A stretch of DNA of 64,000 nt from Chlamydoabsidia padenii (lineage: Eukaryota > Mucoromycota > Mucoromycetes > Mucorales > Cunninghamellaceae), in NCBI GenBank assembly GCA_025330725.1, contig JAIWND010000052.1:1-64000 (forward strand). Reading direction: 5' to 3'. Under the pieces are notes generated by a model. It had not been told where the DNA came from, searched no databases, and saw only the letters and a program-made list of their open reading frames with translations. Shown here piece by piece: positions 58,830-64,000 of this stretch. The translations under genes and the position numbers were made by a program. Positions within the stretch are counted from its first letter, which is position 1, and every line of letters begins with the position of its first letter.

Positions 58830-59532
58830 GGTAAAGCGAGGTTTGAATACGAAGTGGGTTTCATGACAGGTAAAAGTCATCGCAAGTTCGGACAGATTGA
58901 CACAAGAGACTTGGTGCTTGGCTTTTAACCTATATACCATAACCATTTGACGTCTAATAAAGACCCATCTTTTTGTATCACTTATTATTATTTTTTGATT
59001 TGATTGGCTACATCTAGACATAATCCTTAAAATCGTACGATTTCCCCAGCACTGACCACCTCCTATCTTATCCATTGTTGAATAGGGGCGTTCAAGTTCC
59101 CAAAAAATTGCACAGAATTTTATGTTAAAATTTTATCTGCCCCTAATGATTGGTTCACCACCAATTTTCACACGCTATCATTTTCCTAGCCCTTCATGTA
59201 TCCTATAAGAAGGGTCTATTTTCTTCACCTTTTTTTTTTCCTTCATCCTTTATGTCTTCTTTCAGCCAGACTGCAACGGTTAACCAATCAAACAATTCAT
59301 GTAGTAATGCTGGCCACTTGGTATGAATCCACTCTCTCTATACCCAGTCCACACTTTCATTATGTTGAAAATTTTTCCGGGGGGGTAACCGCTTCCCCAC
59401 CCATACTGCACTTCGGTAGTAAGTTTTATCATTCCCATAGACAAAAGGGGCTGATCACAGAACTAACTGACTGTTTGATTACTTTTCCTATGTATGATTG
59501 CTTTTAATCATTTCTTTCAACCACTTTTCAAC
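58830..59532 (+). repeat. Dispersed repeat, copy B
   Basis: Matches 32224-32876 in the same orientation with substitutions and indels. It begins directly at the edge of the CCGTA cluster (GGTAAAGCGAGG against GGTAAAGCGGGG). The plus-strand frame that ends in FPMYDCF here ends in FPMHDCF in copy A, at the same stop codon. It contains a 61-bp insertion at 59084-59144 absent from copy A. Confidence 0.65.
59084..59144. mobile_element. 61-bp micro-MITE with AAT target duplication
   Basis: An insert starting AGGGGCG and ending TGCCCCT (6-bp terminal inverted repeats AGGGGC/GCCCCT), flanked by AAT at 59081-59083 and 59145-59147. Copy A of the host repeat shows the empty site TTGAATGATTGG at about 32438-32449 with a single AAT. 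A 3-bp duplication fits PIF/Harbinger-like elements. Confidence 0.7.
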
Positions 59533-59629
59533 ATCTTACATTGAATTGTTACTTTTATTTATTTAATTAATTAATTAATTAAACTAGTATAATTATATGA
59601 ATTTTTTTTTTTTTTTCCACTCAATGCAC

Positions 59630-60045
59630 TTTCTATGAATATGATTTCCTGACTCACAAGAACGACGACATTGAAAACTGGAGAAGCTTATCCGAGTGGT
59701 CCATCATTAACAAGATTTGGTCAAATATCCTCGAAAGTTTTTTTTTTTTTTTTTTTTTTTTTTTGAAAATAGCATTGTTAAACTTGCTTGGGTGATATAA
59801 CAAATGATACATTCAAGGTAGACCTTCAACTTTGTTTGTCGGTGCGAGGAAAGTACCATGATACTTCAAATATCGAGTTCAAGAAACACACCAATAGCCC
59901 ACGTCTCATGACATCTGATGGGAGTAAAATCCTCACAGAGGCAAAGACAATCCTGAATCAGCAAGTGAAGGATCAGAATTTGAATTTTGAAGCGGCAAAG
60001 TCAAATTTACAGAGCTACGACTCGCAGCACCTGGTTGCTACATGA
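59630..60045 (+). pseudogene. Second PD-(D/E)XK-like family relic
   Basis: Plus-strand stretch FYEYDFLTHKNDD, then LSEWSIINKIWSNILES, then a 27-base T run and a one-base frame change, then KLAW joining GDITNDTFKVDLQLCLS. A later NIEFKK gives an Asp followed by E-x-K in the order of a PD-(D/E)XK core, then KILTEAKTILNQQVKD. The order matches a protein family common in these fungi and related in layout to the relic at 43 kb. The frame change and poly-T insertion make it non-functional as it stands. Nuclease activity is inferred from motif order only. Confidence 0.45.
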
Positions 60046-60842
60046 CGAATCCCTTTGGAAAAATTATCAAATTTCCTACAAACGACAACAAAACAATGAA
60101 ATCCATATATGAGAATGCCAAACAATTATTCCGTTTCAAGATTTGTTTGTACTCTTATAAATATTATAGTACTTACTAACATGTATTTCTTGAAGAGGCG
60201 CAAATTTTAAGGGGTGTATTGCTGCAGGACAGCTGTAACTTCGTCTCGCAGTCAACCATCGAAGAATAGGATTTCTTGAAAAGACCTCATGTCACCCGGA
60301 AAATTCCAGTTCATTTGTAAAACTTTATGAAGAGTTCTTTGTATTCTAACAGGCATTTAGTAACAATTGTGCTACATGCTGGAATATTCAGCTCGGATAA
60401 AATTATTCTAAAGCAGTCCCTCTGCCTGCAGTCCTGTTGTTATATCCAGGGAGTAGTTTTTGTATTACTGTTTTCTTCTCTCTCTCAGTTTTATCTAATA
60501 AACTTGACCCACACCTTTGACTCAGTATTCATACAGTCTTTATTTACATAAACCACCACTACAACATTCGTCAAACAATAAAATCCTATAATGATTGATT
60601 ATTACTACCAAATAATGCTGACAAGATTTTACATACATAGTATAAATGTCTTCTTTTTTTATCGGCTTCAAGCCAGGTTATAATCTGATTTGATGCTAAA
60701 TGAATGGGCGAGCTCAATCAAACAGATAATTTGGATATATATATATACAATACTACGCTAGAATAAAAAAGATAAAAAGTATAGATGCCACCATGTAATT
60801 GGAGTATGAGAGGTATCAGGTTCACGGTATATTACCAATCAA
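60046..60842. other. Intergenic, nothing recognised
   Basis: AT-rich. A 74-codon frame at 60327-60551 (+) has no recognised features. Confidence 0.5.
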
Positions 60843-60995
60843 TTAATATCGGTACCAACCAGGATTAACTGAACCATACTTTTTATGATAGCTCCAATAC
60901 AACAGAGGTCCTTTCCAAGGCCAAAACTTGTTCAGGTTTCTTTCTTGACGGAATGTTGATCTGTGGAAGAGCTGGCTTGTTCTAAAGTGAATCAT
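60843..60995 (-). CDS. Possible small protein of 50 residues
   Basis: Minus-strand ORF starting MIHFRTSQLFHRSTF and ending GSVNPGWYRY, unusually rich in Trp/Tyr/Lys (KFWPWKGPLLYWSYHKK). A basic, hydroxylated N-terminus resembles a short mitochondrial presequence. The ATG overlaps an acceptor-like CACTTTAG, so the real gene could instead have an upstream exon near 61110. Family not recognised; chance ORF is possible, but the composition is protein-like. Confidence 0.3.
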   Translation of the reverse strand: MIHFRTSQLFHRSTFRQERNLNKFWPWKGPLLYWSYHKKYGSVNPGWYRY

Positions 60996-61919
60996 AATGT
61001 ATATAGCGATGAGTATGAAGTGACTATTATATGTCAAGTTAGCTCTTACCAATATATATATATATATATATATATATTACCCTTACGCGCAACATTCCCC
61101 TTCCTAAAAAGGAATGTCACCGAATTTTATTGAAAAGTAATCCTGGTAAGTGGTCTTTTTTAGTTTGCATAGACATACAATAACAAGAGAATAAAGAGTT
61201 CTGGTAAACATTACTCCTTTTTTCTGCAAGTTTACTTTTACATAGTAGGGATTACAAAAAAGGCAAGTCACCGAGTCGTTCGAATAAAGAAGTTGGGCAT
61301 TTACCCCCTGAGTCGTATGTTTTTATCAGTGTACTCTTATTTACATATGCGTAACCTACTGGTTTACATATGTACATGATAACCATCAAACCTATCATAT
61401 CACAAAGTCAACTGTATGTGTGCGTATACATTTGTTCAAGTTTTAGACACATACATCAAAGAAAAAGATCGCCTTTCCATATCATCTCTCTCTTTCCCCC
61501 TCCCAATGGGTATATTTCTTACCTTGGTCTTACCGTTTTCCTATGTGCTACCATTCCTTGAATGGACAATAATTAGCAATCAGTATCAAAAGCAGTGGTA
61601 TGTGAGCAAGTAAAGTTTTTTAAGGGTTGGACCCAAGACTATGGTTAGCGGAGATTGACCAAACTAGGAAAAGAATTGTATTTCGGTTTTGCAGGATTGT
61701 GTGATGTGATTGGATAGCCGATCATACTCTAATAGCTGCTTTTTTTTTTTTCCTTTTGACACCCCTTCCCTCCCGTTTATACACACGCCAATGCACGGTA
61801 ATTCATTCTAGAGTAGGAAAACAAACTGATCAAAAAAAGGCATATAAAAAGGCATCCCTTTTTCTTACTTTTTTCTTTGCTTTATACCCTTTTTACTCAA
61901 TATTATATACATATACACT
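60996..61919. other. Intergenic with (AT)n repeat; promoter of the HMG gene
   Basis: (AT)n at about 61052-61077. The right end (61741-61919) is pyrimidine-rich with the TATA-like site listed separately. Short ORFs at 61370-61613 are unconvincing. Confidence 0.5.
61843..61850 (+). promoter_or_regulatory. Candidate TATA box of the HMG-box gene
   Basis: TATAAAAA lies 77 nt upstream of the ATG at 61920, after a run of purines. Inferred from sequence and position. Confidence 0.45.
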
Positions 61920-62763
61920 ATGATGAATAATAGCAACAAGATTAAAAACAACAAGATCACTCGACCTATCAATTGTTTCATGGCCTTCCGATTAGAAAAA
62001 TACCCTGAGATTCAAAACAAAACTCCAAAACTAAATCATCGTGACATTTCCAAAGTAATTGCTAAATGGTGGAAAGAAATGTCTGATGTTGAAAAAGAAC
62101 CCTATCGAGTCAAAGCAGCCAAAGCCAAGGCAGATCACGAACAAATGTAAGTTTCGCTCTCTCCTTTGTCATCAAGATGATTATATTGACCCCCTCTTTT
62201 TTATTATTATTTATAGGTACCCCCACTATAAATATAAGCCTATCAAAAGGTCTGAGCGTAAAGTCAGACAGTATTGTCGAAGAGAAGATCTGGCCACTCG
62301 TCAACGTAAAGCCAAAGAGGCGGAACTTAAAATTAAACGATGGCTCGAAGAACCCCTTACTCAACAACAACAACAACAACAACAACAGCAGCAGCAGCAA
62401 ATTTCACCTTTTTCTGACTTTGACTGCTGTTTCACTACAACATCGTCATCATCATCCTTTGGCTCTAGCAGCACTTTTGATTCGCCCGATATGGGTTTCC
62501 CTACTACTTCTTCCACTTTTAATTTTGATAATAACGACTTCGATCTCTTTCCTTTTATGGATGACACTATCACAGTGCAACAGAAGCAGCAACAATGGTT
62601 TGATCCTACAGCGATGATTCAGTCACTCAACGATTTTTTACTGCTCTCGTCTTTGGAATACAACTCATTCTTTTTTAACCCAGTTGATTTTACTCCTTCC
62701 ACACCACTAAACTTTATTGTCAACTCTCAAATCAATTCTCTGGAAGAATTTCTTATGTTATAG
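61920..62763 (+). CDS. HMG-box transcription factor, MATA_HMG type
   Basis: Two exons, 61920-62146 and 62217-62763, give 257 residues. The HMG box spans residues 14-80: ITRPINCFMAFRLEKYPEI, then LNHRDISKVIAKWWKEMSDV and EKEPYRVKAAKAKADHE, ending with the basic YPHYKYKPIKRSERKVR. The intron splits the box just before its C-terminal basic extension. A single box with YxPHYKYKP is typical of mating-type and Ste11-like proteins. The rest holds a basic segment, a poly-Gln run and a Ser/Phe/Asp-rich tail likely to activate transcription. In Mucoromycota the sex-determining HMG gene (sexM/sexP) lies between a triose-phosphate transporter and an RNA helicase. Neither is seen within this window, so it is probably a paralogue rather than the sex locus. 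Confidence 0.88.
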
Positions 62764-63380
62764 TCAGCTTTGTTTTACTTTTATGCCTTAAAAGTGTATT
62801 TCTTTAATCACCATGCTTTTCTCTTTTTAATCATTCCTTCTCATTAAATACATTTACATTTCCTATACCTATGTGCCATTTTTAAAAGCCATACAATAAT
62901 CTAATAAACTTATTCTTTGTTGGCCAATCAACCCACTGTTTTCTGCCTTACCTAATTGTAAGTTGGTCAACTCTATTCAACTTGACCCTCTTTTTTTCAT
63001 TTGAGCTGACGTCGGCCAAGTTCCTTTCTTGAAAAGTGAGATGCTGATGAGTTCGCCCGTAGACAGTTTAAAATTGGAAAACTGAACGTCATACTTCTCT
63101 GCCAATGCATTGAGGCTGAGGTGAATGATTGCCCAGTCTGGCATCCTTCCTTGGTGCCATTAAAGTTAAAGATCCGCCTTCATATACCGAGTCAACTTTC
63201 CCTTTTTCCTTGGCACGCAAAAAGAGGACTTCCTTTTCACTTGATAGCAATGCTACCTTCAAAGGTACTCTATGGGAAAGGAGATAAAAGTAGGTTTCTT
63301 TAATGGAAAAAAGAAGAACGTTATATATAGTACTTTGACTCACTTTTTTCATAAAAGAGCCTTCGCCTGATAACAATCCT
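62764..63380. other. Intergenic, with a possible upstream exon of the next gene
   Basis: At about 63140-63269 (+) an open frame reads LASFLGAIKVKDPPSYTEST and on to LDSNATFK before a GTACTC donor. A matching acceptor (CATAAAAG) occurs at 63351-63358, just upstream of the 63381 gene. It may be a 5' exon of that gene; the start was not found. Confidence 0.3.
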
Positions 63381-64000
63381 ATGAACCAAGATCCACCACC
63401 TCCACCGTACTCAGAGCATAGCAATAGTAGTATTTACTCAGGGTATAATGGAGGAGGATATCATGAACGAACTCCAACAGCTCCACCTGCTACCTTGCTC
63501 GATAACCATGACGACGACGAAGCAATGGTGTCTTCATCCTCAACATCTTTTCCTTTCAATCCCGGTTATCCTATACACAACAGTTATGGTGCAGTGTCAC
63601 CGCCTGTACGCCAAGCTCCTGACGTTGATGATTATACCAATGCTCCTTTATCTAACAACTTGTCTGAGCAGCAGCATTCACCTCTTTCATCAACTCCACT
63701 TACAACTTGCTCACCGACAAAACTCGAAAAGATGTTATCAAGCTGGAGGAAGAACTGGCGTGCCAAGTGGACTTTGTATCTGATTATCATTGTCCTTATC
63801 CTCTATATTCTTCTTATTTCAGTCAACAACAGCAATAGTGATGGTGAGAATGGCGACATATCAACCCCACGTCTGCCTGGAAAGAAAACAATACGATCAA
63901 AAGTGATGATGACCAGTCCCTACCCACTCAGTCCTTCTTATATGGAGTATACTGGGGATAATCTTGGTTCCTTGCCGAAATCCGAGCTGACCAGCTTACA
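63381..64000 (+). CDS. Single-pass membrane protein, incomplete at the right edge
   Basis: Open from ATG 63381 to the end of the window with no stop (over 206 codons). Residues 1-125 are cytosolic-looking and low complexity: MNQDPPPPPYSEH, Ser/Pro-rich with Asp-run. Then a basic stretch (WRKNWRAKW) precedes one hydrophobic span TLYLIIIVLILYILLISV, followed by a Ser/Asn-rich part. Positive charges before the span predict type II topology with the C-terminus in the lumen or outside. The PPPPYSE start resembles PY-motif sites for WW-domain ligases. Family not recognised; the informative lumenal domain would lie beyond the window. Confidence 0.7.
   Translation, partial: MNQDPPPPPYSEHSNSSIYSGYNGGGYHERTPTAPPATLLDNHDDDEAMVSSSSTSFPFNPGYPIHNSYGAVSPPVRQAPDVDDYTNAPLSNNLSEQQHSPLSSTPLTTCSPTKLEKMLSSWRKNWRAKWTLYLIIIVLILYILLISVNNSNSDGENGDISTPRLPGKKTIRSKVMMTSPYPLSPSYMEYTGDNLGSLPKSELTSL

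Noticed and set aside
62110..62573. Leu- and Cys-run ORFs on the minus strand
   Set aside because: Antisense shadows of the poly-Gln codons of the HMG-box gene.
1..64000. CRISPR array, rRNA or bacterial-type operon
   Set aside because: No regularly spaced direct repeats with unique spacers, no rRNA-like sequence, and genes are spliced and individually promoted.

Overview
The window looks like nuclear DNA of an early-diverging fungus, most likely Mucoromycota. Genes are intron-rich, with short GT-AG introns (about 38-230 nt). Long homopolymer and dinucleotide tracts are frequent. A type III glutamine synthetase, a TRMT2A-type tRNA methyltransferase with an RRM-like N-terminus, and several Fanzor-type elements are present. 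The genus cannot be told from the sequence alone.

Layout. 1-2 kb (-): broken YIL108W-type metallopeptidase, then a palindromic MITE at 2040-2460. 3.9-4.8 kb (-): bHLH factor. 6.6-9.2 kb (-): type III glutamine synthetase. 9.4-16.3 kb: transposon graveyard, holding a decayed Fanzor-like nuclease (-) and an element with ATCATG subterminal repeats. 17-18.5 kb (-): Kes1-like oxysterol-binding protein. 19.4-21.9 kb (+): TRM2 and NOP10. 22.7-26.5 kb: Fanzor element copy 1 (+). 26.8-30.1 kb (-): Zn2Cys6 factor. 31.8-35.3 kb: dispersed repeat and a dead MULE transposase. 36-42.2 kb: GNAT acetyltransferase (+), APC-type amino acid permease (-), multispanning membrane protein (+) and PWI/SR splicing protein (-). 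42.8-45.2 kb: relics of a PD-(D/E)XK-like protein, a Tc1 transposase and a deleted SSZ1 copy. 45.4-49.8 kb (-): BolA3-like protein and PMC1-type Ca2+-ATPase. 50.2-54.0 kb: Fanzor element copy 2, inverted. 54.2-57.6 kb: divergent LCP5/neuroguidin (-) and SSZ1 Hsp70 (+). 57.8-60.05 kb: repeats and a second PD-(D/E)XK-like relic. 61.9-62.8 kb (+): MATA-type HMG-box gene. 63.4 kb to the edge (+): single-pass membrane protein, incomplete.

The host genes are mostly housekeeping. TRM2, NOP10, LCP5 and SSZ1 all serve RNA modification, ribosome assembly or nascent-chain folding. They sit near each other among mobile DNA but form no operon-like unit. Exon structures were built by hand from ORF continuity, splice sites and family knowledge; listed exon joins keep frame and their lengths sum to whole codons.

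The most interesting material is the mobile DNA. Two nearly identical inverted elements have Tc1/mariner-like ends and carry a zinc-knuckle Fanzor (eukaryotic TnpB relative) with shared and private lesions. A third, diverged Fanzor-like relic lies at 9.4-11.3 kb. Many nonsense codons in the relics are explicable as CAA/CAG-to-TAA/TAG (CpA to TpA) changes.
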